Below are positions 18,322 to 26,205 of a DNA stretch of 64,000 bases, piece after piece (the stretch's first letter is position 1; each line of letters opens with the position of its first letter). Where the stretch lies: contig NZ_FKBS01000014.1 in assembly GCF_900078315.1 (NCBI RefSeq), positions 1,151,847 to 1,215,846 of the forward strand, in the 5' to 3' direction. Source of the stretch: Bordetella ansorpii (GTDB lineage: Bacteria > Pseudomonadota > Gammaproteobacteria > Burkholderiales > Burkholderiaceae_B). A model generated the notes under the pieces. The model worked only from the letters and a program-made list of their open reading frames with translations. It searched no databases and had not been told where the DNA came from. The translations under genes were made by a program, and so were the position numbers.

Positions 18322-18561
18322 AGTTGCACATCGAGCCGCGCAAGACCGACAACGAGTAGTCCTGTCCCAAGCAGTCGGGCGTCCCGGCGCGCCGCCGTCG
18401 CGCTGTCGTGCTGCGCATTGAGCCTCGCTGCGCGAGTCTCGCCCCTGTCGGGCTTCCATCGCTGGCGCCTCCGGCCCGGCTCGCTGATCCGTGCCTGCGC
18501 GCTCCGCTTGCCGAAAACCGGCGTGCGTGGGTGGCGTGAGGGGGCGGTCTTGCTGTGTCCC
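18322..18561. other. Junction sequence between RND pump and ParB remnants
   Basis: GC-rich stretch without a recognisable gene. Just after the pump fragment a short frame ends in L-H-I-E-P-R-K-T-D-N-E and TAG (18,349-18,351), which looks like the C-terminus of another lost gene. No insertion sequence ends are seen at the junction. Confidence 0.45.
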
Positions 18562-20031
18562 TTCGCCGACGACCACGCCGCGCAGGAAGTCACGTTCTAT
18601 GGTGCGCCGGAATGGCAGCGCAGCCCGTCCAAGCTGCGCGAGCGCCTGACCGAGCGCGAAATCGACGCCGCGCACGCGCTGGTGCGCTTCGTCGGGCTGG
18701 ACGCCTACCGGCAGGCAGGCGGCGGCATCCGCCGCGACCTGTTCGCGGAAGGCGATGCCGGAACCTACCTCACCGATACCGCAGTGCTGGAAACGCTCGT
18801 GCGCGACAAGCTGGCAACGCTGGCCGAGGACGTGCGCGCCGAGGGCTGGGCATGGGTGGAGGCCGTGCCGCATCTGGCCTACGAGGAACGGCAGGCGTTC
18901 CAGAACGCCCCGCGCCACCGCCGCGAGCCGACCACCCGCGAGGCCCGCCGCATCGCCTCGCTGGAAACCCGCCTCGAAAAGATCGACGCCGAACTGGAAG
19001 AAGCCTGCGACGCCGAGGACGAGGCCAAGGCCGAGAAGCTGGAACAGCGGCGCGATCAGGTGGTCGGAGAACTGCAAGACGCGGAGAATGCCTTGCAAGG
19101 CTACGCCCCCGAAGTGCGCGAGGTGGCCGGTGCCATCGTCACCATCGACCGCAACGGCGAGGCTGTTATTCATCGCGGCCTGCTGCGCGAAGCCGAGGCC
19201 AAGGCGCTGCGCACGCTGGAAAAGCTGCGGCGCGGCTTCGGCAGCACCGAAGGCGAAGCCGCCAACGAGGAGCACGAGGACGCCGACGACCCGCCCAAGG
19301 CCGCGAGCCTGTCCGACCAGCTGGCGCAGCGGTTGAGCGCCCACCGCACGGCGGCGCTGCAAATCGAAGTGGCCCGGCATCCGCACGTCGCGCTGGCCGC
19401 GCTGGTGCATGGCATGGTGCAGAAGGTTTTGCAGGACAGCTACCACGGCCACGACCTGCCGCTGGGCGTGAGCCTGAAAGTGCAAGACCGGCTGGAAGGC
19501 ATGGCCCCGGACTGGCCGGAGTCGCCCGCCGCTGTGGCGCTGCGCGAACTGCAACAGGTAGCCGGGGAAGCCTTGCCGGAGGACAGCGCCGAACTGTTCG
19601 CCGCGCTGCTGGCGAAGTCGCAAGACGAACTGGTGCGGCTGCTGGCCGTGTGCGTGGCTTCCACGGTGGACGTGGTGACGCCCCGTGCCACGCCGCACCA
19701 GCCCGGCGCAGAACTGGCGCAGGCCGTGGGCCTCGACATGGCCGCATGGTGGAAGCCGACCGCAGAAGGCTACTTCAAGCACGTTTCCAAGGCCGTGATT
19801 CTGGATGCCGTGGGCGCGTTTGCACCGGAATTCGTCACCCGGCTGGCGAAGCTCAAGAAGGCCGACATTGCCAGCGAGGCCGAGCGGCTGGCCGATGGCA
19901 CCGGCTGGATGCCCGCCATCTTCAAGGCCGAAGGCCCGCAGGAGGCCGCGCAGGAAGAAGGCCCGGAGCAGGACGCCCCGGAGGATACCGAGGCAATGGC
20001 GGATGAACCCGCCGAGGCACTGGCCGCTTGA
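18562..20031 (+). pseudogene. ParB/RepB-family partition protein, 3' part
   Basis: About 490 residues of open frame match the C-terminal two thirds of the large plasmid/ICE ParB-family proteins. They begin inside the helix-turn-helix/linker part (D-D-H-A-A-Q-E), then a charged coiled-coil segment (E-E-A-C-D-A-E-D-E-A-K-A-E-K) and a Glu/Ala-rich tail. The N-terminal ParB nuclease domain and a start are missing. The frame is fused upstream to the pump fragment by chance. It is not part of the clc core and probably came with the neighbouring arsenic/chromate segment. Confidence 0.75.
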
Positions 20032-20045
20032 CCCGCGCCGAAGGC

Positions 20046-20073
20046 AAGCGCCCCGGCCTCGACCGGGGCGCTT
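20046..20073 (+). terminator. Strong hairpin after the parB remnant
   Basis: A perfect 11-bp stem AAGCGCCCCGG / CCGGGGCGCTT with a 6-base loop, followed by CGCTTTG. It lies between the convergent parB remnant and the acetyltransferase gene. Confidence 0.7.
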
Positions 20074-20238
20074 CGCTTTGTGTGGTGGCGCATCGAGACG
20101 AAGGAATAACCGCGATCAGCACCGCGCCCAGGCCGTTCCGCCCTGGGCGCGGTGGACGCGAAATCCGGGTGCGACAGTGGCCGCGCCCGGTGTTCAAGGC
20201 CAATAGCCGAATTAAAACGCCGCCGCCTTCGCGCTGGC

Positions 20239-20769
20239 TCAGGCGGCGGCGTTGAAGGCATCGCTGTAGTGCGCGATGCCTTCCGGCACTGTCCCATGCA
20301 GGGCCAGCGCCATGAAATAGCCGGGCGGCACGCCCGGCAGTTGCAAGCCCGCATGGGCCTGGAAGCCAAAGCGCGTGTAGTACGTTGGATCTCCCAGCAG
20401 CACGCAGCCTGCGGCCTGCATAGCCCGCAGTTCAGACAGCGCCTGTTCCATCAGGCGCGAACCGATGCCTCGCCCCTGCCTTGGCGGCAGGACGGAGATC
20501 GGCCCCAACCCATACCAGCCCTCGGTCTTTCGCCTGTGCTCATGGGTGATCGTTACTGGCGACAGCGCGACGTGACCGACGACGCGCCCATGTTCTTCGG
20601 CCACGATGGAAAGCGTCAGTTCGTTGGCGGCACGCAAGGCGCGCACGATGAATTGCTCGGTGTGGCTGGTGTGTGGTGCATCAGCGAAGGCGGCGGTCGT
20701 GACCGCTTCGATGGCGGCAATGTCGTCGGCGGTTTCGTGTCGGAGCTGGATGGTCAGGGTGTGCCACAT
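20239..20769 (-). CDS. GNAT-family N-acetyltransferase (YhbS-like)
   Basis: A 176-residue protein. The ATG at 20,769 is chosen because upstream starts would lie inside chrA; it begins only 5 bases past the chrA stop. The acetyl-CoA loop R-Q-G-R-G-I-G-S-R-L (about 95-104) and the segment L-G-D-P-T-Y-Y-T-R-F-G-F are typical of the YhbS group. The substrate is unknown. Being last in the padR-chrA unit, it may be co-expressed with chromate export, but a link is not established. Confidence 0.8.
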   Translation of the reverse strand: MWHTLTIQLRHETADDIAAIEAVTTAAFADAPHTSHTEQFIVRALRAANELTLSIVAEEHGRVVGHVALSPVTITHEHRRKTEGWYGLGPISVLPPRQGRGIGSRLMEQALSELRAMQAAGCVLLGDPTYYTRFGFQAHAGLQLPGVPPGYFMALALHGTVPEGIAHYSDAFNAAA

Positions 20770-20774
20770 GAGAT

Positions 20775-22004
20775 TCAGACGCCCATCGCCATGACCCAGC
20801 CCACCAGCCCGGCTAACAGCACCACGAGCGCCGGCGGCACGCGCCCCACCGTCAGCAGTCCGAACGAGAGCAGCGCCAGCCCAAAATCCGCCTTGCTGTG
20901 GATGGCACTCGTCCATACCGGGTCATAGAGGGCGGACACCAGAATACCGACCACGCCGGCGTTGATGCCGGCCATGGCCGTCTGGATGCCCGCGCGGTGG
21001 CGCAGCCCTTCCCAGAACGGCAGTGCACCGACCAGCATGAAAAAAGCGGGGAGGAAGATCGTGCCCAGGAGTGCCAGCCCGCCGATCCAGCCATGCAGCG
21101 GTCCGTGGGCGACCGCGCCGAGGTAGGCCGAGAAAGTGAACAGCGGCCCCGGCACGGCCTGCGCCGCACCGTAGCCGGCCAGGAAGTCGGCATTGCTCAC
21201 GACGCCGCTGGGCACCACCGAGGCCTGCAGCAGCGGCAGCACAACGTGTCCACCGCCGAAGACCAGTGCACCGGAGCGGTACACCCCTTCCAGCAGGGCT
21301 ATCGTGGACGAGTCCGTGGCTGCCGCCCACAGGGGCAGCCCGACGAGCGGTGCGGCAAACAGCAGCAGCGCCACGATGCCCAGCTTGCGCGAGACGGGGT
21401 AGCTGTGGGCGTGGCCGCCGCCGGGTTGCGCGATCTTCAATGTCCACCAGCCCAGCAGCCCTGCCACCGCGATGGCGGCAAGCTGTCCCGCGGCCGAGGG
21501 CAGGACCATGGTCAGCAGCGCCGCCAGAATGGCCAGCGCGGCGCGCGGCCGGTCCGGGCACAACGACTTGGCCATCCCCCAGACCGCTTGCGCCACGATG
21601 GCCACGGCGACGACCTTGAGCCCGTGCACCCAGCCGGACTGGGCCAGCCCCTGGTACTCGGCGATGCCAAAGGCGAACAGGATCAGCGCAATCGCCGATG
21701 GCAAGGTGAATCCGGCCCAGGCCGCCAGCAGCCCCAGCCAGCCCGCGCGGCCCAACCCCAGCGCCATACCGACCTGGCTGCTGGCCGGCCCCGGCAGGAA
21801 CTGGCACAGGGCGACCAGATCGGAGTAGCTGCGGTCATCCAGCCAGCGGCGACGCTCGACGAACTCCGAGCGGAAATAGCCCAGATGCGCGATCGGCCCG
21901 CCGAAGGAGGTCAGCCCCAGCTTGAGGAAGGCGCCGAAGACTTCGACGGGTGAGCCGCGCGCGGCAGCGGCCTCATGCTGCAAGGTGTTGGTGGAATCTG
22001 TCAT
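20775..22004 (-). CDS. chrA: Chromate efflux transporter ChrA
   Basis: A 409-residue inner-membrane protein of the CHR family, which exports chromate. It has two homologous halves with the repeated motif F-x-x-F-x-x-x-G-x-x-x-F-G-G (A-F-L-K-L-G-L-T-S-F-G-G near 26-37; V-F-G-G-G-H near 247-252) and P-G-P in each half, with about 11 membrane segments. The length is usual for the two-domain type. Its ATG overlaps the padR stop by 4 bases, so the pair is an operon under the PadR-type regulator. Confidence 0.92.
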   Translation of the reverse strand: MTDSTNTLQHEAAAARGSPVEVFGAFLKLGLTSFGGPIAHLGYFRSEFVERRRWLDDRSYSDLVALCQFLPGPASSQVGMALGLGRAGWLGLLAAWAGFTLPSAIALILFAFGIAEYQGLAQSGWVHGLKVVAVAIVAQAVWGMAKSLCPDRPRAALAILAALLTMVLPSAAGQLAAIAVAGLLGWWTLKIAQPGGGHAHSYPVSRKLGIVALLLFAAPLVGLPLWAAATDSSTIALLEGVYRSGALVFGGGHVVLPLLQASVVPSGVVSNADFLAGYGAAQAVPGPLFTFSAYLGAVAHGPLHGWIGGLALLGTIFLPAFFMLVGALPFWEGLRHRAGIQTAMAGINAGVVGILVSALYDPVWTSAIHSKADFGLALLSFGLLTVGRVPPALVVLLAGLVGWVMAMGV

Positions 22005-22330
22005 TTGTGCATCGCCTCCCCGGTGAACTCCCGGATGCGGTCCTTGGCCAGCGCCAAGCCTTCCTTGCCCTTGGGCGTGATCGTGTAGAGCTTGCGCACG
22101 GTGCGCCCTTCACGCTCCTGGCGGGAGACGAGGTAGCCGTCGCGCTCCATCTTGTGCAGCATCGGGTACAGCGTTCCGGGGGAGAGGCGGTAGCCGTGGT
22201 GGGCCAGCTCGTCGATCATCCATTGCCCGTAGATCTCCTGCTCGGCTGCGTGGTGCAGCACATGCAGGCGGATCAGCCCCGACAGCAGGTCGTGGTGCTC
22301 CATGGCACGTGGAGTAGGTTTCTCTTTCAT
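22001..22330 (-). CDS. PadR-family transcriptional regulator
   Basis: A 109-residue winged-helix regulator with the family motif G-T-L-Y-P-M-L-H-K-M-E-R-D-G-Y-L (about 52-67). PadR-like genes are often next to chrA and presumably repress it. The gene overlaps chrA by 4 bases. A short palindrome immediately upstream of the ATG is a good operator candidate. Confidence 0.88.
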   Translation of the reverse strand: MKEKPTPRAMEHHDLLSGLIRLHVLHHAAEQEIYGQWMIDELAHHGYRLSPGTLYPMLHKMERDGYLVSRQEREGRTVRKLYTITPKGKEGLALAKDRIREFTGEAMHK

Positions 22331-22356
22331 ATCGAATATCGATAACGAAATTCGAT
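22331..22356 (-). promoter_or_regulatory. Candidate PadR operator before padR-chrA
   Basis: Inverted repeat ATCGAAT (22,331-22,337) and ATTCGAT (22,350-22,356), with an overlapping 8-bp palindrome TATCGATA (22,337-22,344), directly before the regulator start. The position suggests autoregulation. Confidence 0.5.
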
Positions 22357-22401
22357 AATACCAGCCTCACTTCAGATTGCCTGCCGCTTGTGCGGGAGGT
22401 C

Positions 22402-22824
22402 TCAGACCCTGCGACCCTCCGCATCCACCACGGCTTCGCCGTCTTCCTTGCGGAACGCGCCGCGCTGCGGCTGCGGCAGGATGTCCAGCACGGCCTCTGA
22501 GGGCCGGCACAGGCGCGTGCCCAGCGGGGTCACCACGATGGGCCGGTTGATGAGGATGGGGTGCTGGAGCATGAAGCCAATCAACTGCTCGTCACCCCAC
22601 TTCGGGTCATCGAGGCCCAATTCCGCATAGGGCGTACCCTTCTCACGCAGCACGGCGCGCATTGGCGCGCCCATGTCCGTGATCAGGCGTTGCAGCGTTT
22701 CGCGGTCAGGCGGTGTCTTCAGGTATTCGATAACGTTCGGCTCTTCGCCGCTGTTGCGGATCAGAGCCAGCACGTTGCGCGACGTGCCGCAGGTGGGGTT
22801 GTGGTAAATGGTGATGTTGCTCAT
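22402..22824 (-). CDS. arsC: Arsenate reductase, glutaredoxin-linked (ArsC)
   Basis: A 140-residue cytosolic enzyme that reduces arsenate to arsenite with glutathione/glutaredoxin. The N-terminus shows H-N-P-T-C-G-T-S-R-N with catalytic Cys12, and the arginine-containing R-P-I-V segment (about 93) of the family follows. The start at 22,824 is set by this conserved N-terminus. It is the last gene of the five-gene ars operon, 14 bases after acr3. Confidence 0.92.
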   Translation of the reverse strand: MSNITIYHNPTCGTSRNVLALIRNSGEEPNVIEYLKTPPDRETLQRLITDMGAPMRAVLREKGTPYAELGLDDPKWGDEQLIGFMLQHPILINRPIVVTPLGTRLCRPSEAVLDILPQPQRGAFRKEDGEAVVDAEGRRV

Positions 22825-22838
22825 GAGTCGTGTCTTGG

Positions 22839-23924
22839 TTATCCGCGGGCAGGGTTCGGGCCGCACTCATACCAGCCCTTGCTTTGGTTGACGATCCGAA
22901 CGACCAGTAGCATGACTGGCACCTCGATCAGCACGCCGACCACGGTGGCCAGCGCGGCGCCGGACTGGAAGCCGAACAGGCTGATGGCGGCGGCTACGGC
23001 AAGCTCGAAGAAGTTGCTGGCGCCGATCAGCGCCGAAGGACAAGCGATGCTGTGCTGCTCGCCCGCCTTGCGGTTGAGCCAGTAGGCCAGGCCGGAGTTG
23101 AAGAACACCTGGATCAGGATCGGAACGGCCAGCATGGCGATGACCAGTGGCTGGCGGATGATGGCCTCGCCCTGGAAGGCGAACAGCAGCACCAGCGTGA
23201 GCAGCAGCGCCGCGATGGACAGCGGCCCGATGCGCTCCAGCGCCCGGTCGAAGGCGGCTTGGCCCTTGCTCAGCAGGGCGCGGCGCCAGAACTGGGCCAG
23301 GATGACGGGAATCACGATGTACAGGCCGACCGATACCAGCAGCGTGGCCCACGGCACCGTGATGGACGATAGGCCCAGCAGCAGGCCGACGATGGGCGCG
23401 AAGGCGAACACCATGATGGTGTCGTTCAGCGCGACCTGCGACAGCGTGAACACAGGATCGCCCCCGGTCAGCCGGCTCCAGACGAACACCATGGCTGTGC
23501 AAGGTGCGGCGGCCAGCAAGATCAGGCCCGCGACATAGCTGTCGAGCTGGTCGGCGGGGAGCCACTGCGCGAAGACCTGGCGGATGAAGATCCACGCCAG
23601 CAACGCCATCGAGAATGGTTTGACGGCCCAGTTGATGAACAGCGTCACGCCGATGCCGCGCCAGTGCTGCTTGACCTGGCCGAGAGCGCCGAAGTCCACC
23701 TTGAGCAGCATGGGAATGATCATCACCCAGATCAGCAGGCCCACGGGCAGGTTGACCTGAGCCACTTCCGTGCGGCCGATGGCCTGGAACACGCCCGGCG
23801 CGAACTGGCCGAGCGCGATACCGGCGACGATGCACAGCAGCACCCACACGCTCAGGTAGCGCTCGAAGACGCTCATGGTGGGGGCGGCCGGCACGCGGCC
23901 GGCCGTTTGGGTTCCAACACTCAT
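22839..23924 (-). CDS. acr3: Arsenite efflux permease, ACR3 family
   Basis: A 361-residue membrane protein with about ten segments. It exports arsenite, the product of both reductases encoded beside it. The family signature with the conserved Cys lies in A-A-A-P-C-T-A-M-V-F-V-W (about 145-156 of the chosen frame). The start at 23,924 gives a typical cytosolic N-terminus before F-E-R-Y-L-S; a start 15 codons later is possible. Confidence 0.92.
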   Translation of the reverse strand: MSVGTQTAGRVPAAPTMSVFERYLSVWVLLCIVAGIALGQFAPGVFQAIGRTEVAQVNLPVGLLIWVMIIPMLLKVDFGALGQVKQHWRGIGVTLFINWAVKPFSMALLAWIFIRQVFAQWLPADQLDSYVAGLILLAAAPCTAMVFVWSRLTGGDPVFTLSQVALNDTIMVFAFAPIVGLLLGLSSITVPWATLLVSVGLYIVIPVILAQFWRRALLSKGQAAFDRALERIGPLSIAALLLTLVLLFAFQGEAIIRQPLVIAMLAVPILIQVFFNSGLAYWLNRKAGEQHSIACPSALIGASNFFELAVAAAISLFGFQSGAALATVVGVLIEVPVMLLVVRIVNQSKGWYECGPNPARG

Positions 23925-23934
23925 CGCGCCAACC

Positions 23935-24432
23935 TCACTTCGTACCAATGCTGCGCAGCTCGTGCTGCAGCGACATGGCATCCAGGCGCTGAATCGGCAG
24001 CGACAGGAACAATTCGATGCGTCGGCGCAGCGTCAGCGCCGCATCCGTGAACGCCTTGCGCTTCTGCTCGTCGGTGCCTTCAACGGCTGCAGGATCAGGC
24101 ACACCCCAATGCGCCGACATCGGGCGCCCCGGCCACACGGGGCAGACCTCGCCGGCGGCGTTGTCGCAGACCGTGAAGATGAAATCCAGCTCCGGCGCAC
24201 CGGGCGCCGCGAACTCGTCCCAGTTCTTGCTGCGGTAGCCGGCGGTCGGCATGTGCAGCCGCTCCAGCGTGGCGAGCGCCAGTGGGTGGACTTCGCCCTT
24301 GGGGTGGCTGCCCGCCGAGTAGGCGCGAAAGCGCCCCTGGCCCAATTCATTGAGGATGCCTTCGGCCAGGATGGAGCGGGCCGAGTTACCCGTGCAGATG
24401 AACAGGGCGTTGTAGGTCTTGTCGGTGGTCAT
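23935..24432 (-). CDS. arsC: Arsenate reductase, low-molecular-weight phosphatase type
   Basis: A 165-residue enzyme with the P-loop C-T-G-N-S-A-R at residues 13-19 and a later C-D-N-A segment (about 90), typical of thioredoxin-linked ArsC. The two reductases in the operon belong to unrelated families and use different electron donors. It is spaced 10 bases from acr3 and 12 from the VOC-family gene. Confidence 0.9.
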   Translation of the reverse strand: MTTDKTYNALFICTGNSARSILAEGILNELGQGRFRAYSAGSHPKGEVHPLALATLERLHMPTAGYRSKNWDEFAAPGAPELDFIFTVCDNAAGEVCPVWPGRPMSAHWGVPDPAAVEGTDEQKRKAFTDAALTLRRRIELFLSLPIQRLDAMSLQHELRSIGTK

Positions 24433-24444
24433 GGGTATCTCACA

Positions 24445-24915
24445 TCAGCAGCAGGAGGAAGCCGGCTTCACCGCAACGCCCACCGGCTTGCCGCGCACCG
24501 GGGTACAGCACGCTGCGGCGGAAGTCGCTGCAGGCGCCGCTTCGTTAAAGACCGGAATGTTGCCCAGCGTGTGGAAGTGCTCCCAGGCCACGCCCTGCGG
24601 ATCGGTGATCCAGTGCTTCTCGCTGCGCGCGTAGCAGCAGGTCGTGGTGCCCTCGTCCAGCAGCGTCATGTCGGCCGCCTCGGCGCGGGCCTTCAGCACC
24701 GCCAATTCCTCGGCATCGTCGGTCTGGATACCCAGGTGGTCGATGCCCGGCTTGTTGCCACGTGTGGAGATGGCGAAGTTGACCGGCGGGTCTTCGAGCA
24801 TCCATTTGGCGTAGTCGCCTTCGACGCGCGCGGGCTGCGCGGCGAACAGTTGGGAATAGAAGCCGATGCTGCGGTTCAGGTCATCGACGTGCAGGTGGAC
24901 GTGAAAGCGCTTCAT
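24445..24915 (-). CDS. arsI: ArsI/CadI-family VOC protein (organoarsenical lyase candidate)
   Basis: A 156-residue vicinal-oxygen-chelate protein. The metal-site residues H-V-H-L-H-V-D-D (4-11) and H-L-G (about 60) and the vicinal Cys pair in T-T-C-C-Y-A (about 92-97) match ArsI, the Fe(II) dioxygenase that cleaves the C-As bond of trivalent organoarsenicals. A Cys-rich tail (C-C-T-P and a terminal S-S-C-C) could bind As(III). CadI-type proteins share the fold, so activity is inferred. Confidence 0.82.
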   Translation of the reverse strand: MKRFHVHLHVDDLNRSIGFYSQLFAAQPARVEGDYAKWMLEDPPVNFAISTRGNKPGIDHLGIQTDDAEELAVLKARAEAADMTLLDEGTTTCCYARSEKHWITDPQGVAWEHFHTLGNIPVFNEAAPAATSAAACCTPVRGKPVGVAVKPASSCC

Positions 24916-24928
24916 GGGGGTGATCCTT

Positions 24929-25258
24929 TCAGCAGGAAGTACAGGCAGAGGAGGATTCGGTGACCTCGCACGCGCCGCCCTGGCAGCAGTGCTCGGTCAG
25001 ATAGCCGAGCAGCCCATTCATCTGGGTGAAGTCGGCGCGGTAGATCAGGTTGCGGCCCTGCTGCTCGATGGTGACCAGGCCGGCATGGGCCAGTTCTTTC
25101 AGGTGGAAGGACAGGGAGTTGCGGGCCACGTCGAGCTGGTCGGCGAGGACGCTGGGTGTCAGCCCTTCGGGGCCGGCGACCACCAGGGCGCGGAACACGC
25201 GCAGCCGCTGGGTATGGGCCAGGGCGCCGAGGGCGGAAATGGCTTGGGTCTCGTTCAT
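24929..25258 (-). CDS. arsR: ArsR-family arsenic-responsive repressor
   Basis: A 109-residue winged-helix repressor, first gene of the ars operon. The helix-turn-helix is near V-A-R-N-S-L-S-F-H-L-K-E-L (about 42-54). It lacks the classical C-x-C in the recognition helix; instead Cys residues cluster at the C-terminus (H-C-C-Q-G-G-A-C and A-C-T-S-C), a different As(III) site as seen in other ArsR branches. The ATG at 25,258 is chosen as the usual start. Confidence 0.88.
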   Translation of the reverse strand: MNETQAISALGALAHTQRLRVFRALVVAGPEGLTPSVLADQLDVARNSLSFHLKELAHAGLVTIEQQGRNLIYRADFTQMNGLLGYLTEHCCQGGACEVTESSSACTSC

Positions 25259-25287
25259 GATTCGATAATACAACATTTATTGAATCA
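25259..25287 (-). promoter_or_regulatory. Candidate ArsR operator/promoter
   Basis: The AT-rich stretch immediately before arsR has an imperfect inverted repeat, ATTCGATAAT with ATTTATTGAAT, in a region otherwise very GC-rich. It would cover the promoter of the arsR-arsI-arsC-acr3-arsC operon. Confidence 0.45.
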
Positions 25288-26205
25288 TTGGCAAAACGCT
25301 TCAATTGAATGGAGCCTGCGCGCTTGCGAGGCTTGACTTTCAAGACAGTTGCTCACGCCTTCGCGCCTGCGGCGCTGCGCGCTTCGCTTGCCTCCAGGGG
25401 AAAGCCCTGCGGGCTATCCCCGCCGCGCGATGCTTGGCGCCCCTCGATGCCGCCGAACCGGCTGCGCCGGATCGGCCCGGCCAGCGCCCCGCCGCGATGG
25501 ACGGGACGCTGGCGAACACGCTGGCGCTTGCTGCGGCAGGTTGTGCAGGTGCGTGCCGTCCTCAACGCGGTTCAGGGACAACCCGCCCGGCATCGCTATG
25601 GAGCTTCCACGCCACGCCTCAAGACCGGCGCTGCAAGGCATGGCGGGGCGTTCTCGCCTGTCGTTGTGGGGTTGACCTGGCCCGCGTCAGCGGGCGAGTC
25701 GGAGAAGCCTTCGGGCGGGGTGCAGTGGTCAAGTTTTAGTGGACACCTGCATAGGTAGTTTTGGCGGTTGGCTGCGTTCATATGCAGCCGGCGCCTGATA
25801 GCAGTACCTTGATCTTGATCAATAAGACTCTCTGTACCCAGCTACGGGTACATATACCCGCGCAACGAACCAGCAGACCAACTTCCAACTCACCTCAGGG
25901 GCTCAGCGCACACAGCCAGGTCTGCGCGCGATCGAGGCGCCGAGCAGGCAGACGTTCGGCACTGACCGCTGAGGCTATCGACGATCGGTGACCGGATCAC
26001 GACCGAGCAAAGGCCCCCGCGCGCGGTGTGGACGTAGCGATGGGATACACAAGCGCATGATGTCGGCGCCTGCCGCTAGGACTGGGCACGTGGCAGTCAC
26101 GGAGAAAAAATGTCCCGCTCGCGTAGCAACGTGGCCGGCCGGGTAGATCCCAGAATCAGGCAAAGAGATACGCCAGTTGGCTGGACGGACCGCAGCGCCC
26201 TCGGA
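25288..26205. other. Gene-free stretch of about 0.9 kb between ars and cop loci, with FNR-type box
   Basis: I see no gene that can be supported on either strand. A perfect FNR/ANR half-site pair TTGAT-CTTG-ATCAA lies at 25,809-25,822, followed by the palindrome GTACCC-N6-GGGTAC (25,834-25,851) and TACATAT. The part 25,320-25,730 is GC-rich and without features. The stretch looks like leftover DNA at the junction of two cargo segments. Confidence 0.6.
25809..25822. promoter_or_regulatory. Orphan FNR/ANR-type binding site
   Basis: TTGAT-N4-ATCAA is an exact match to the FNR consensus. A possible -10 (TACATA, 25,848-25,853) puts the site centre near -45 for a rightward start. No gene follows on that strand for more than 2.5 kb, so it is probably a relic. 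Confidence 0.5.

Noticed and set aside
18193-20031. A single 612-residue protein spanning the pump remnant and ParB part
   Set aside because: The halves belong to unrelated families and the middle 80 codons resemble neither; the fusion is a by-product of a junction between broken genes.
25305-25758. Overlapping open frames of 108-149 codons after arsR
   Set aside because: Arg/Pro/Ala-rich, present in several frames at once, no ribosome site and no similarity I recognise.
25733-25760. Possible IS end (AGTTTTAGTGGACACC) near 25,735
   Set aside because: No matching inverted partner or target duplication was found, so it is not reported as an element.
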